The position numbers and the translations under genes are program-made. From Flavobacterium sp. 20NA77.7 (GTDB lineage: Bacteria; Bacteroidota; Bacteroidia; Flavobacteriales; Flavobacteriaceae), in the NCBI RefSeq assembly GCF_031326205.1, contig NZ_CP133721.1:620001-684000 (forward strand): a stretch of DNA of 64,000 nucleotides. The letters are read 5' to 3'. Shown here in pieces: positions 50,661 to 60,475 of this stretch (position 1 is its first letter; each line of letters starts with the position of its first letter). Under the pieces are notes generated by a model that saw only the letters and a program-made list of their open reading frames with translations, was not told the origin of the DNA and ran no database searches.

Positions 50661-53057
50661 TTAAAACATTCCGCCACTTTGTGTTTCGTTTTTATCTCTT
50701 TGTTTGCGTTGCAATTCTTTATTTTTTCCGCCTCCAAAATTGTAATTGAAACCTAAATAAAATGTTCTGCTTTCCCAATGAAATTCTCCAACTTGCTTAT
50801 AAGGGATGTTTCCGTCAAATCCAAAATGCATCATGTTAAACATGTCATTTAATCGAGCAGAAAGAGTTCCTTTTCCTTTTAAAATGGTATAATTTGCCCC
50901 AAAATCAATTCTATACATAGGAGTTCTGGCATATTGTAAACTTAAATCTCTACCTCTATACATTCCAAATAAGTTGAATTTAAGATTTTTAGTTGCTGAA
51001 AACGTATTGTTTAATCTAGTATTAAAAGTTGTTACGTTTACTTCTCCGTTTTCAGGTAAATTTGTAGTAAGATTAGTTACTGTTCCGCGAACTGTTTTAA
51101 AGTAAACATCTGCACTCGCATTGGTAAACCACCACTTAGTTAAACGAAGATTGGCACTAATCTCTGCACCAACCGAATGATTGTTCTTAAAATTATCAAA
51201 AGATAAAATGTTGTAATTTGGATTCGTAGCATCTGAATAGATAACTCTTGAAATTTCAGCATTAATCATTCTATAAAAAACAGCTGAAGTTATAGAACCT
51301 ATTTTTGTATTTTTAGTATAATTTACTTCAAATGAATTTGTAAATTGAGGTTCTAATGCAGGATTTCCTCTAGATTCCATTTGAGGTGTACGCCATTCTC
51401 TAATAGGGTTTATTTGTCCGTTACTTGGCCTGTCAACTCTTCTCGTATAATTTAAATTGAATGTATTGTTATCATCCATTTTATACGTTAAATAAGCAGA
51501 AGGATAAATGGTAAAAATAGCATCTTTTATATCTGCATTTTGGTTATTTGCACTATTTGATGAAATTTTTACAGGATGTGCAAACAAATCATATTGCTCT
51601 GCTCTAGCACCAACTTGTGCATTAAATTTCCCGAATGATTCACTGAAATTAGCATAAATAGCATGAATGTTTCTATTAAAGTCAAACGTGTTTAAATCAG
51701 AATAGGTGTTAGAAAAATCGATGAAATTGTTTTTACCTCCTTGAATTCTACTTTCATATCCTAATTCTAATTTTGAAGTTTCAGATAATGGATTTACATA
51801 ATCAATATTAAATTGACTATATGATGTTTTCCCAGAAATATCATTTGTACTTGAAACAGAATTGTCTAAAAAATGAGATAAATCCGAATTGTCTGTTACA
51901 GAATGATTAGCTTGAAATTCAATTGTTTCTCCTTTTTTCTTAAAATTATGTTTGAAATTTAAGTCATAGGTGTATGTAAAATTACCACTATTGTTCCAGT
52001 TTTTTTGATATACATCTGTATTACTTGTGTTATTAAAATAATCTACAATGGTATTAGAATCTCCTTTTCCGTCAAAGAAATTTAAATTAGTAAAAAAAGA
52101 TAATGTGTTGTTGTCATTGATGTAATAATCAGCACCTAATTTTAATAAATGTGAAGTGTTTACATTAGTAAAACCAAAACTTTGATAGTTTTCTAAAGAA
52201 GGTCTTTCACTATTTACATACCCATAATTTCTGTTTTTCCCGTGATTAAATCCATAGTTAGAATAAAAATTCACTTTACCTACTTTATAATTTAAATTTA
52301 GAGATTGGTTAGTTTTTGGTGTTACCCCAAAGGTTACACCTGAGGTTAAACTACCATTAAAACCAGTTCTTGAGTTTTTATATAAAATTATATTAATGAT
52401 ACCACTATTACCATCTGGATTGTATTTTGCAGAAGGATTAGTAATAAGCTCTACTTGCTTGATTGATGCAGAAGGAATTTGCTGCAATAATTGTGTAGCA
52501 TCAATATTTGTAGGTTTACCATCTACAAATACACGTACATTACTATTGCCACGTAAACTTAGTTCTTTTGTTTGTGGGTCAATGCTTACCGTTGGAATAT
52601 TATTAAAAATCTCTGATGCTGTAGCTCCAGAAGCAATTAAATCTTTCCCCACATTTACTACTTTTCTGTCTGCTTTTTGTTCTATTGTGGAGCGCTCTTT
52701 TACAATAGTTACCCCTTCAATTTCTTTTGACTCGCTTTCTAACGTAATCGTCCCAATAGAAGCCGTTTTCTTTGTTGCGCTTAATTCAATATTTTCTACA
52801 TATTTTTTATACCCTACAAAATTGATTTCTAGTACATAAGGTTTTAATTCTAAGTTTGAAAACGAAAAACTTCCATCTTCTTTAGTCATTGCGCTAGCAA
52901 TAATTTGAGTTGCATTTTTAATTTTTACTGTAGAAAAACCAATACCTTCTTTGGTTTTACTATCAATAATTTTGCCTGTAACACTTCCTGATTTTTCTTG
53001 GGCAAACAAGTTGCTAATAGTTAAAAAGAGGGCAAATACTACTAATTTAATTTTCAT
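50661..53057 (-). CDS. TonB-dependent receptor / OMP_b-brl_3 outer-membrane protein
   Basis: This 798-residue protein has a signal peptide (ending SNLFAQE). A carboxypeptidase-like regulatory domain spans about 23-110 (GKIIDSKTKEGIGFSTVKI, FVGYKKYVENIEL). A plug-like region follows (IPTVSIDPQTKELSLRGN, VRVFVDGKPTN), and then a long barrel ending FYLGFNYNFGGG. The layout matches the outer-membrane beta-barrel family 3 of Bacteroidota. No TonB box is obvious, and no SusD partner is adjacent, so it is probably not a glycan SusCD system. The substrate is unknown. Confidence 0.88.
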   Translation of the reverse strand: MKIKLVVFALFLTISNLFAQEKSGSVTGKIIDSKTKEGIGFSTVKIKNATQIIASAMTKEDGSFSFSNLELKPYVLEINFVGYKKYVENIELSATKKTASIGTITLESESKEIEGVTIVKERSTIEQKADRKVVNVGKDLIASGATASEIFNNIPTVSIDPQTKELSLRGNSNVRVFVDGKPTNIDATQLLQQIPSASIKQVELITNPSAKYNPDGNSGIINIILYKNSRTGFNGSLTSGVTFGVTPKTNQSLNLNYKVGKVNFYSNYGFNHGKNRNYGYVNSERPSLENYQSFGFTNVNTSHLLKLGADYYINDNNTLSFFTNLNFFDGKGDSNTIVDYFNNTSNTDVYQKNWNNSGNFTYTYDLNFKHNFKKKGETIEFQANHSVTDNSDLSHFLDNSVSSTNDISGKTSYSQFNIDYVNPLSETSKLELGYESRIQGGKNNFIDFSNTYSDLNTFDFNRNIHAIYANFSESFGKFNAQVGARAEQYDLFAHPVKISSNSANNQNADIKDAIFTIYPSAYLTYKMDDNNTFNLNYTRRVDRPSNGQINPIREWRTPQMESRGNPALEPQFTNSFEVNYTKNTKIGSITSAVFYRMINAEISRVIYSDATNPNYNILSFDNFKNNHSVGAEISANLRLTKWWFTNASADVYFKTVRGTVTNLTTNLPENGEVNVTTFNTRLNNTFSATKNLKFNLFGMYRGRDLSLQYARTPMYRIDFGANYTILKGKGTLSARLNDMFNMMHFGFDGNIPYKQVGEFHWESRTFYLGFNYNFGGGKNKELQRKQRDKNETQSGGMF

Positions 53058-53157
53058 AATTGATGTTTAAAATGTTTTGCTTTTATAAAATTCACATTGG
53101 TTAGACATATATTTCTCTTTTTTGTTACAAAACAATTTAAGTAATCATCAAAATATG

Positions 53158-53165
53158 TATCTTTG
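53158..53165 (+). promoter_or_regulatory. candidate -7 element for argS
   Basis: TATCTTTG fits TAnnTTTG and lies 20 bases before the argS start in the region divergent from the receptor gene. The expected -33 TTG is not present. Confidence 0.45.
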
Positions 53166-53185
53166 CACGTTTAAAAAATGAGACT

Positions 53186-54967
53186 ATGACCCTACACCAA
53201 ATTCTTACTCCACAAATTCAAAAAGCAGTTCAAGAACTGTTTTATTTATCTATTGATAAAGTTGAATTTCAGGCTACGAGGAAAGATTTTGAAGGCGATG
53301 TTACTATGGTAGTTTTTCCTTTAGTAAAAATGCTAAAAGGAAATCCAGCTGAAATAGGAACAAAAATAGGGACTTATCTAGTTGAAAATGTTTCTCAAGT
53401 AGCTAAATTTAATGTGGTTGCAGGTTTTTTAAATTTAGTAATTGCAGATGATTATTATGTGTCTTTTTTACAAACAATTAAAAACGACGAAACATTTGGT
53501 TTTGTAGCGCCAAAAGCAAATGAAAAGGCCGTTATGGTAGAATATTCTTCGCCAAACACAAATAAACCCTTGCATTTAGGTCATATTCGAAATAATTTAT
53601 TAGGTTATTCGGTTGCTGAAATATTGAAAGCAGCTGGAAAAAAAGTGTATAAAACGCAAATCATTAACGATAGAGGAATCCATATTTGTAAGTCAATGTT
53701 GGCTTGGCAAAAATTTGGTAATGGTCAAACCCCTGAGTCAACAGGCTTAAAAGGAGATAAGCTGGTAGGAAACTTCTATGTGGAATTTGACAAACAATAT
53801 AAAAAAGAAATTTCAGAATTAATTACACAAGGTAAAACAGAAGAAGAATCAAAAAAGCTAGCACCTTCTATTTTAGAAGCACAACAAATGCTTTTAGACT
53901 GGGAAAAGGGAAAACCTGAAGTAATTGCGCTTTGGAAAACGATGAACCAATGGGTTTATGATGGATTTGCTGAAACTTATAAAAATTTAGGTGTAGATTT
54001 TGATAGCTACTATTACGAATCGAATACGTATTTGCTTGGAAAGGAAGTTGTTCAATTTGGACTTGAAAAAGGAATATTTGAAAAAGATCCAGATGGATCC
54101 GTTTGGATTGATTTAACGGCTGATGGTTTGGATCGTAAAATTGTCCTTCGTTCAGACGGAACCTCAGTGTATATGACACAAGATATTGGAACGGCTATAC
54201 AACGTGTTAAAGATTATCCAGATGTTGGAGGAATGGTATATACTGTTGGTAATGAACAAGATTATCATTTTAAAGTATTATTCTTAATCTTGAAAAAATT
54301 AGGATTTGATTGGGCCCAACATTTATATCATTTATCTTATGGAATGGTAGAATTACCTTCAGGAAAAATGAAATCTAGAGAAGGTACAGTTGTTGATGCA
54401 GATGATTTAATGCATGAGATGACTGCTACAGCACAAGCAATTTCTGAAGAATTAGGAAAATTAGACGGATATTCAGAACAAGATAAAAAAGCATTATATA
54501 AAACAATAGGATTGGGTGCACTTAAATATTATATGTTAAAAGTAGACCCTAAAAAACAAATGCTATTCAATCCTGAAGAATCTGTTGATTTTAATGGAAA
54601 CACAGGGCCATTTATTCAATATACTTATGCTCGTATTCAATCTATTTTGAGAAAAGCTACTTTTGAATATAAAACGGTTGTTATTGATTCCGTTGAATTG
54701 CATGAAAAAGAAAAAGAGCTAATTAAGCAATTAGAATTTTTCCCCGAAACGATTCAACAAGCAGCGGTTCAACACAGCCCAGCTTTAGTAGCAAATTATA
54801 CTTACGACTTAGTAAAAGAATTTAATTCGTTTTACCAAAACGTTTCAATTTTAGGTGAAGATGATGAGAATAAAAAAATTTTTAGAGTACAATTAGCAAA
54901 TCTAGTGGGGCAAACAATTAAAAACGCATTTCGTTTATTAGGTATTGAAGTGCCTGAGCGAATGTAA
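53186..54967 (+). CDS. argS: arginyl-tRNA synthetase
   Basis: This 593-residue class I synthetase has the HIGH motif in PLHLGHIRNNLLG (near 130), preceded by VEYSSPNTNKP. The KMSKS-like motif is GKMKSREGTVVDADD (near 394). N-terminal Arg-S and C-terminal DALR domains flank the core, the latter with RIQSILRKA and QTIKNAFRLLGIEVPERM. Length and motifs are standard. It is transcribed apart from the following acyl-transfer cluster. Confidence 0.96.
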   Translation: MTLHQILTPQIQKAVQELFYLSIDKVEFQATRKDFEGDVTMVVFPLVKMLKGNPAEIGTKIGTYLVENVSQVAKFNVVAGFLNLVIADDYYVSFLQTIKNDETFGFVAPKANEKAVMVEYSSPNTNKPLHLGHIRNNLLGYSVAEILKAAGKKVYKTQIINDRGIHICKSMLAWQKFGNGQTPESTGLKGDKLVGNFYVEFDKQYKKEISELITQGKTEEESKKLAPSILEAQQMLLDWEKGKPEVIALWKTMNQWVYDGFAETYKNLGVDFDSYYYESNTYLLGKEVVQFGLEKGIFEKDPDGSVWIDLTADGLDRKIVLRSDGTSVYMTQDIGTAIQRVKDYPDVGGMVYTVGNEQDYHFKVLFLILKKLGFDWAQHLYHLSYGMVELPSGKMKSREGTVVDADDLMHEMTATAQAISEELGKLDGYSEQDKKALYKTIGLGALKYYMLKVDPKKQMLFNPEESVDFNGNTGPFIQYTYARIQSILRKATFEYKTVVIDSVELHEKEKELIKQLEFFPETIQQAAVQHSPALVANYTYDLVKEFNSFYQNVSILGEDDENKKIFRVQLANLVGQTIKNAFRLLGIEVPERM

Positions 54968-55047
54968 AATAATCTTAGAATTTTGAATTAAGCGTATAAA
55001 CTTAAGGTGTAAAATCTCAAATTTCTATATTTTGAATAATTAAAATA

Positions 55048-56520
55048 ATGAACAATACGAATAAATCCTATTTTTTTCAATCTTGGCTAATAGTTTTAGT
55101 AGCTATTGCTTCATTTATTGGGTTTAAATCATTTTTACCCAAAAAAATATTTCCCGATTCAAAATTAGACGGAAAAAATGTAGTAGTAGATAGTTTATTA
55201 CTTGAAGCGGTTTCTGAGGCTAATCAAGGAGAAGAAAAAGATACGCTTTCTAATACAACCATAAAATTCAATTCCAATCCATTAGGGGTTAAATTTCCTG
55301 ATGAAAAATTTGAAAATTTTAAAGGGTATCAATATTTAATCCCGTTTTTTGAAAAATTATATCAATTAGAAACCAAAAAACAAGGGAAAGCACGTATTGC
55401 TTATTTTGGGGATTCTATGACAGATGGAGACTTGATTGTACAAGATGTACGAACTATGTTTCAGGATAAATTTGGAGGTGAAGGAGTTGGCTTTGTAAAT
55501 GTCACTTCTGAATCGGCAGGCTCAAGAGGAACAATTGTTCATGAGTTTTCGCCTAATTGGAAAACACAATCTTATTTAAAAGTAAAGTCCCCAAGCCGTT
55601 CTTTTGGGGTCAACGGACATGTGTTTTTTGCAAAAGATACAGCACACGCTACTTGGGTAAAATATAAAGCATCGGGCAAAAAATATTTGACTACCTTATC
55701 TAATCCGACATTGTTTTATGGTAAGTCACCACAAAAAAATGCAAGTATTTTTTATAAAAACGGTAAAGATACAATCTTTAAAAAGCTGAGTCCAAGAGCA
55801 ATATTAAATACGTTGCAAGTAGCCCCTTCAGTTAATTCATTAAAAATTAATTTTTCTAAAGCTGATTCTATTCCTTTTTATGGCTTTAATTTTGATAATG
55901 GCAAAGGTATTCATGTAGATAATTTTTCATCAAGAGGCAATTCAGGTCTGCCACTCGGAAATTTAAATAAAGATTTAATGAATGCGTTCCAACAAAAATT
56001 GGGTTACGATTTAATTATACTTCAGTTTGGAACCAATGTTTTAAATTATGGCTCATTAAATTATTCTTGGTACGAAAGAAAAATGAAAACAGTGGTCGCG
56101 CATTTGAAAGAATGTTTTCCTGGAGCTGCCATTTTAATTATTTCTACAGCAGATAAATCGACAAAATATGATTTAGAAATGAAAACAGATTCTGCAGTTG
56201 TGCCACTTTCAAGCGCTCAAAAACGTTATGCGGTTCAAGCAGAAACAGGTTTCATAAATCTGTATACACTTATGGGTGGTGATGGTTCTATGGTACAATG
56301 GGTAGAAGATGTTCCTGCAAGAGCTAATAAAGATTATACGCATTTTAATCATAGAGGTGCTAAACAAGTGGCAGGTATGATTTACAATCAATTAAATGCT
56401 GGCTATCAAGAGTATAAAAAACTGAGATCTAAAGCTATTTTAAGCCGAAATAATGCACCTGTATCTAATGAGGCACAACCTACAAATTCTTCATTACCAA
56501 AAGATACTATTAATGAATAA
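55048..56520 (+). CDS. SGNH/GDSL hydrolase-like envelope protein
   Basis: This 490-residue protein has an N-terminal membrane anchor (about 9-25) and an SGNH fold with block I IAYFGDSMTDGDL (nucleophile Ser near 123), the LQFGTN block near 325, and the late DYTHFNHRGA carrying the catalytic Asp and His. A long insertion separates blocks I and III. It overlaps the next gene by 8 bases and is part of a trio with a LysM-SGNH protein and an MBOAT acyltransferase. By analogy with PatA/PatB and AlgI/AlgX, it probably moves or removes O-acetyl groups on a cell-wall or exopolysaccharide glycan in the periplasm. Confidence 0.82.
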   Translation: MNNTNKSYFFQSWLIVLVAIASFIGFKSFLPKKIFPDSKLDGKNVVVDSLLLEAVSEANQGEEKDTLSNTTIKFNSNPLGVKFPDEKFENFKGYQYLIPFFEKLYQLETKKQGKARIAYFGDSMTDGDLIVQDVRTMFQDKFGGEGVGFVNVTSESAGSRGTIVHEFSPNWKTQSYLKVKSPSRSFGVNGHVFFAKDTAHATWVKYKASGKKYLTTLSNPTLFYGKSPQKNASIFYKNGKDTIFKKLSPRAILNTLQVAPSVNSLKINFSKADSIPFYGFNFDNGKGIHVDNFSSRGNSGLPLGNLNKDLMNAFQQKLGYDLIILQFGTNVLNYGSLNYSWYERKMKTVVAHLKECFPGAAILIISTADKSTKYDLEMKTDSAVVPLSSAQKRYAVQAETGFINLYTLMGGDGSMVQWVEDVPARANKDYTHFNHRGAKQVAGMIYNQLNAGYQEYKKLRSKAILSRNNAPVSNEAQPTNSSLPKDTINE

Positions 56521-57976
56521 ATGGCTAGTTTATATAGTGGTACTAAGCGGTATACTTACTGCGCAAGGTCAAGTTGATTCTACAAAACAAATATTGGACT
56601 CAATTCGGGTTGCCAAAGATTCTGTGATTGTGTCAAGTGACAGCATTGATTTTCCGTTAGATGTGTCTAATTTTGAACCTTTTAACAATGTTGTTTTAAA
56701 TGAAACTGCATTGGAAATTTTTTTTCAAAAACTACTTGATTTACAGCAAAATAAACGTAAAAAAGTACGTATAGTTCATCTGGGTGATTCGCACATTCAG
56801 GCCGATTTATTTACAGCTATGATGCGAAAAAGAATGCAAAGTATTTTTGGTAATGCTGGTTTTGGATTTACATTTCCCTATAGTGTAGCTAATACGAATA
56901 ATAGTGCGCCAATTCGTTATCATGCTTCAGGAGTTTCGTTTACTGCGGTAAGAAATTTATTCGCGGATACCTCTAAACCAGTTGGACTTAGTGGAATTGC
57001 GTTACAATCAAAATCTTCAAATTTTGCTATTCAGTTGCAAGTAAAAGATCCACAATACTACTTTACAAAAGTGCAACTTATTACCCCTCAAAATCAAAAT
57101 TTATTCTCCCTTTCATTTGAAGAAAAAAAAGAACTAATTACAATTGCTGTACCCAAAAAAATCACACATCAAGTGAAGTCAGGCGAAGTATTGGGCAGTA
57201 TTGCTGAAAAATATGGTGTTACATTAAAGCAATTAAAAAAAGCTAATAGTCTTAAGAATGATTTTATTAGAGATGGAAAACTATTAACTATACCTTCAAA
57301 ACAAACTAAACCTCAATCGATTGTTAAAACGTCATATGTTCCAGTTGCTCTAGAGTCAGCGTTTATTGGCTATCAATATAAGGCGTCAAAACCTTTAGAT
57401 CAAGTTACTCTAATTCCAAATGAGGGTAAATTAGATTTTGCTTTAAATGGAATTGTATTGGAAAACGATGCTGCAGGAGTGATTTATAGTGGTATTGGTG
57501 TAAATGGCGCAAAATGTAGTGATTACAATAAATTCCCTATGTTTTTTGAGCAATTACCAGTCTTAGAAGCCGATTTAGTTATTATTTCATTAGGAACGAA
57601 TGAAAGTTTTGATAGGCAAGAGGCGCTAGTTTATATGAATCAACTTCAAACTATGCTAAACGCTATAAAGAATCAATTGCCTAACGCAGCTATTCTTGTT
57701 ACAACACCTCCGCCGTCATTATTGCATAGAAAAGAGCAAAATAGTTATATCGAATCGTATAGTCAAACTATTCGTAATCAAGCGCAAGAAAGTCAGTATG
57801 CGGTTTGGGATTTGTTAGCTATTTTTGGAGGAAATAAAAATATTCAATTAAATACACGAATGGGTTTATTAGCAAAGGATAAAGTTCATTACTCTAAACT
57901 AGGCTATGAAAAACAAGCAGAATTGTTTTTTGAAGCTTTAATGCAATCTTTCGAATTATATAAATCAACAAAATAG
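56513..57976 (+). CDS. LysM-containing SGNH hydrolase
   Basis: I chose the ATG at 56513 (MNKWLVYIVVLSGILTAQG, 487 residues), which gives a proper signal peptide; upstream in-frame ATGs lie inside the previous gene. SGNH block I is VHLGDSHIQAD (near 94), the Asn block is ISLGTNES, and DKVHYSKLGYEKQ carries the catalytic Asp and His (near 457). Between them is a LysM domain at about 217-262 (HQVKSGEVLGSIAEKYGVTL), which binds peptidoglycan GlcNAc. A LysM inserted within an SGNH enzyme points to peptidoglycan as substrate or scaffold. It follows the first SGNH gene and precedes MBOAT. Confidence 0.85.
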   Translation: MNKWLVYIVVLSGILTAQGQVDSTKQILDSIRVAKDSVIVSSDSIDFPLDVSNFEPFNNVVLNETALEIFFQKLLDLQQNKRKKVRIVHLGDSHIQADLFTAMMRKRMQSIFGNAGFGFTFPYSVANTNNSAPIRYHASGVSFTAVRNLFADTSKPVGLSGIALQSKSSNFAIQLQVKDPQYYFTKVQLITPQNQNLFSLSFEEKKELITIAVPKKITHQVKSGEVLGSIAEKYGVTLKQLKKANSLKNDFIRDGKLLTIPSKQTKPQSIVKTSYVPVALESAFIGYQYKASKPLDQVTLIPNEGKLDFALNGIVLENDAAGVIYSGIGVNGAKCSDYNKFPMFFEQLPVLEADLVIISLGTNESFDRQEALVYMNQLQTMLNAIKNQLPNAAILVTTPPPSLLHRKEQNSYIESYSQTIRNQAQESQYAVWDLLAIFGGNKNIQLNTRMGLLAKDKVHYSKLGYEKQAELFFEALMQSFELYKSTK

Positions 57977-57986
57977 ATAGCATACC

Positions 57987-59660
57987 ATGATACAAGAGTG
58001 GTTTTATAAAAATATTGGAACAATAACACCAGAACAAATTAAAAGCTGGTTCATTTTTGATGAAAAAGCACCGTTATTGTTTAATACAGGGCTTTTTTTA
58101 GGCTTGTTTTTGGTTTTTTATTTTTGGTATATCTTACTAAGAAAAGCAACTACCGTACGAATGATTTATGTTATTGCATTTTCGTTGTTTTTTTACTATA
58201 AATCAAGTGGTATTTACTTTCTTTTATTAATTGCTTCCTCTATTGTAGATTATAATTTAGGTAATTTAGTTCATCGTACCCAAAGTGAAATCAACAAAAA
58301 ACTATGTTTAGCATTTAGTATAGTGCTGAATTTAGGTTTTTTAGGGTATTTTAAATACAGTAACTTTTTAGTTGAAGGAATTAATAATTTGACTGGTTCA
58401 AAATTTGCTTTTTTTGATGTTATCTTACCTGTAGGTATTTCTTTTTATACCTTTCAATCCATCAGCTACATTATTGAAGTATATCGTAAGGAGATTGAGC
58501 CTACCAAAGGATATATCGATTATCTGTTTTTTGTGTCGTTCTTTCCTCAGTTAGTCGCAGGACCAATTGTAAGAGCCAAAGATTTTTTACCACAAATTTA
58601 TCAAAAACTACATGTTTCTCAAGAAGATATAAACCGTGCATTTTTATTAATTATTGGAGGTTTAATAAAGAAAACAGTCATTTCAGATTATATTTCTATT
58701 AATTTTGTTGATCGTATTTTTGATTTGCCAAATAGCTATACGGCTTTTGAAAATCTGATGGCTTCTTATGGCTATACCATTCAAATATATTGTGATTTTT
58801 CAGGATATTCTGATATGGCAATAGGCGTTGCTTTATTGTTAGGGTTTAAATTACCAACAAACTTTAGAACACCCTACCAGTCAGCTTCAATTACAGAATT
58901 TTGGCGAAGATGGCATATTTCATTATCCACCTGGTTAAAAGACTTTTTGTATATTTCTGTAGGAGGGAATAGGAAAGGAACCTTTGCAGGATTCTTATTC
59001 CCTGCTTTATTCTTTTCGGGATTACTAGCATGGGGAGCCTATTATTATGAAACAAGTGTTATACCACTTTACTTAGCAATGGCTTCAGTTCTCATTTTTT
59101 GTTGTACTTTTTTATTTTCAAAGGATAGAAACAAAACGATGTTTACTAATGTTAATTTACTTACCACAATGTTACTAGGAGGTTTATGGCATGGGGCAAG
59201 TTTACGTTTTATTATTTGGGGTGCTTTACATGGTATTGCTTTAGCCGTTCATAAAATTATTTTAGAGTTTTTCCCAAATAGAGAATCTAAAACATCATTT
59301 GCAACATCAGCGTATCGACTATTTTCTATTCTGTTAACGTTCCATTTTGTAGCTTTTTGTTGGATATTCTTCCGAGCAAAAGATTTTACTACAGCGCTAC
59401 AAATTATAACTAATATTGGTAAAATTACTTTTGATTACGAACAATGGTGGGTAATTATTCAAGGCTATAAAAACGTGTTTGTTTTGATGTTTATCGGGTA
59501 TTTTTGGCATTATATACCAGAAAAAGTAATGCTTGCAGTACAAAATGTTTTTGTTGCTTTACCACTAATAACAAAAGCTATCGTTTTAGGGTTTATTTTC
59601 TGGTTAGTCTATGCTACAGCTACGGCAGGCCCCCAACCCTTTATTTATTTTCAGTTTTAA
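57987..59660 (+). CDS. MBOAT family O-acyltransferase
   Basis: This 557-residue polytopic membrane protein shows AlgI/PatA-type motifs: PVGISFYTFQSISY, FPQLVAGPIVRAKDFLPQ, YCDFSGYSDMAIGVALLLGF, FWRRWHISLSTWLKDFLYI, and the catalytic LLGGLWHGASLRFIIWG (His near 402). These proteins pass acetyl groups across the inner membrane to periplasmic SGNH transferases. It starts 10 bases after the LysM-SGNH gene, and the three genes form a likely O-acetylation operon. Confidence 0.92.
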   Translation: MIQEWFYKNIGTITPEQIKSWFIFDEKAPLLFNTGLFLGLFLVFYFWYILLRKATTVRMIYVIAFSLFFYYKSSGIYFLLLIASSIVDYNLGNLVHRTQSEINKKLCLAFSIVLNLGFLGYFKYSNFLVEGINNLTGSKFAFFDVILPVGISFYTFQSISYIIEVYRKEIEPTKGYIDYLFFVSFFPQLVAGPIVRAKDFLPQIYQKLHVSQEDINRAFLLIIGGLIKKTVISDYISINFVDRIFDLPNSYTAFENLMASYGYTIQIYCDFSGYSDMAIGVALLLGFKLPTNFRTPYQSASITEFWRRWHISLSTWLKDFLYISVGGNRKGTFAGFLFPALFFSGLLAWGAYYYETSVIPLYLAMASVLIFCCTFLFSKDRNKTMFTNVNLLTTMLLGGLWHGASLRFIIWGALHGIALAVHKIILEFFPNRESKTSFATSAYRLFSILLTFHFVAFCWIFFRAKDFTTALQIITNIGKITFDYEQWWVIIQGYKNVFVLMFIGYFWHYIPEKVMLAVQNVFVALPLITKAIVLGFIFWLVYATATAGPQPFIYFQF

Positions 59661-59666
59661 ATGAAT

Positions 59667-59682
59667 GTAATAATTGTTACAA
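59667..59682. promoter_or_regulatory. CRP-like palindrome (site 1)
   Basis: TGTAATAATTGTTACA is a near-perfect palindrome of form TGTAA-N6-TTACA, the same 5-6-5 layout as a CRP box. It is the exact reverse complement of the site at 60417-60432. Its centre is about 35 bases upstream of a -7-like TACTTTG (59704-59710), placing it near -42 from the expected transcription start. Confidence 0.7.
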
Positions 59683-59728
59683 TTTTTTCATTTAAATTGA
59701 CTTTACTTTGCTTTATAAAGTTAGTGCT

Positions 59729-59932
59729 ATGAAGAGATTATTAACAATTAATTGGCATTTTATGCGATTATTTAGAATGGCTATTGCCTTATTTTGTTTT
59801 TACACCGCTTTTGAACAGCGTGAATGTACTTTCGGAATATTTGGGTTGTTTTTTTTACTTCAAGCAGTATTCAATTTAGGATGTGGTTCTCGAGGTTGTA
59901 ATGTTCCACTAAAAAAGAAAAATGATGAGTAA
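59729..59932 (+). CDS. small DUF2892-like (YgaP-type) membrane protein
   Basis: I chose the ATG at 59729 (MKRLLTINWHFMRLFRM, 67 residues). The protein has one or two hydrophobic helices (AIALFCFYTAFEQRE, GIFGLFFLLQAVFNLG) and a Cys-containing tail, CGSRGCNVP. The pattern matches DUF2892 proteins, which often accompany rhodanese or thioredoxin proteins. Its stop overlaps the thioredoxin start by 11 bases. A role in thiol or sulfur handling at the membrane is inferred from the neighbours. Confidence 0.7.
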   Translation: MKRLLTINWHFMRLFRMAIALFCFYTAFEQRECTFGIFGLFFLLQAVFNLGCGSRGCNVPLKKKNDE

Positions 59933-60221
59933 ATTTAATGAATTAATCAATGGCGACAAACCTGTATTAGTTGATTTTTATGCTACTTGGTGTAGTCCAT
60001 GTAAATTGCTTGCGCCTAATTTAGTTGCAGCAAAGGAAGAACTTGGCGATAAAGTTTCTATTGTAAAAATAGATGTTGATGCTAACCAAGAAGCAGCCGC
60101 TGTTTATCAAGTTCGTAGCGTTCCTACATTACTTTTGTTTAAAAACGGAAAAGTACTTTGGCGTCAATCAGGGGTTGTTGCAGCAGAAGAAATAGTCTCC
60201 ATCATTAAACAAAAAATGTAG
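59922..60221 (+). CDS. thioredoxin family protein
   Basis: This 99-residue cytoplasmic protein is a minimal thioredoxin: VDFYATWCSPCKLLAPN (redox CSPC near residues 28-31) and cis-Pro RSVPTLLLF. It has no signal peptide. CSPC differs from the usual CGPC of housekeeping TrxA, so it is probably a specialised thioredoxin. It lies between the DUF2892-like and DUF6132 genes behind the CRP-like site. Confidence 0.88.
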   Translation: MMSKFNELINGDKPVLVDFYATWCSPCKLLAPNLVAAKEELGDKVSIVKIDVDANQEAAAVYQVRSVPTLLLFKNGKVLWRQSGVVAAEEIVSIIKQKM

Positions 60222-60225
60222 AGAT

Positions 60226-60408
60226 ATGTTTAATAAATACAGTTTAACGATACTTGGAGTTTTAATTGGTGCACTTGGTGGATACGCATATTACCATTTT
60301 GTAGGTTGTACATCAGGTACTTGTACGATTACTTCAAAACCTCTAAATAGTACTCTTTATGGGGCAGTAATGGGAGGCTTACTATTTAATTTGTTTGAAA
60401 AGAAATAG
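60226..60408 (+). CDS. DUF6132 small membrane protein
   Basis: This 60-residue protein has two short hydrophobic segments (LTILGVLIGALGGYAYYHFV and LYGAVMGGLLFNLFEKK) separated by a Cys pair in GCTSGTCTITSKP. This is the DUF6132 pattern; the family is often next to thioredoxin or rhodanese genes. Function is unknown; the GCTSGTC segment could bind a metal or exchange thiols with the adjacent thioredoxin (inference). Confidence 0.78.
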   Translation: MFNKYSLTILGVLIGALGGYAYYHFVGCTSGTCTITSKPLNSTLYGAVMGGLLFNLFEKK

Positions 60409-60416
60409 CTTTTTTA

Positions 60417-60454
60417 TGTAACAATTATTACATGCTAATGTAACTCTTGTTACC
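60417..60454. promoter_or_regulatory. two CRP-like palindromes (sites 2 and 3) upstream of the efflux operon
   Basis: TGTAACAATTATTACA (60417-60432) and TGTAACTCTTGTTACC (60439-60454) are spaced 22 bases apart, about two helical turns. The second is centred 36-37 bases before the end of a -7 element at 60476-60483, near -42 from the expected start. The first is centred near -64. There is no -33 TTG, as expected for an activator-dependent promoter. Confidence 0.7.
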
Positions 60455-60475
60455 AACAATAGATTTTTGACATTG

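Noticed and set aside
56453..56512. Upstream in-frame start of the LysM-SGNH gene
   Set aside because: It lies in the coding end of the previous gene and would mask a good signal peptide that begins at 56513.
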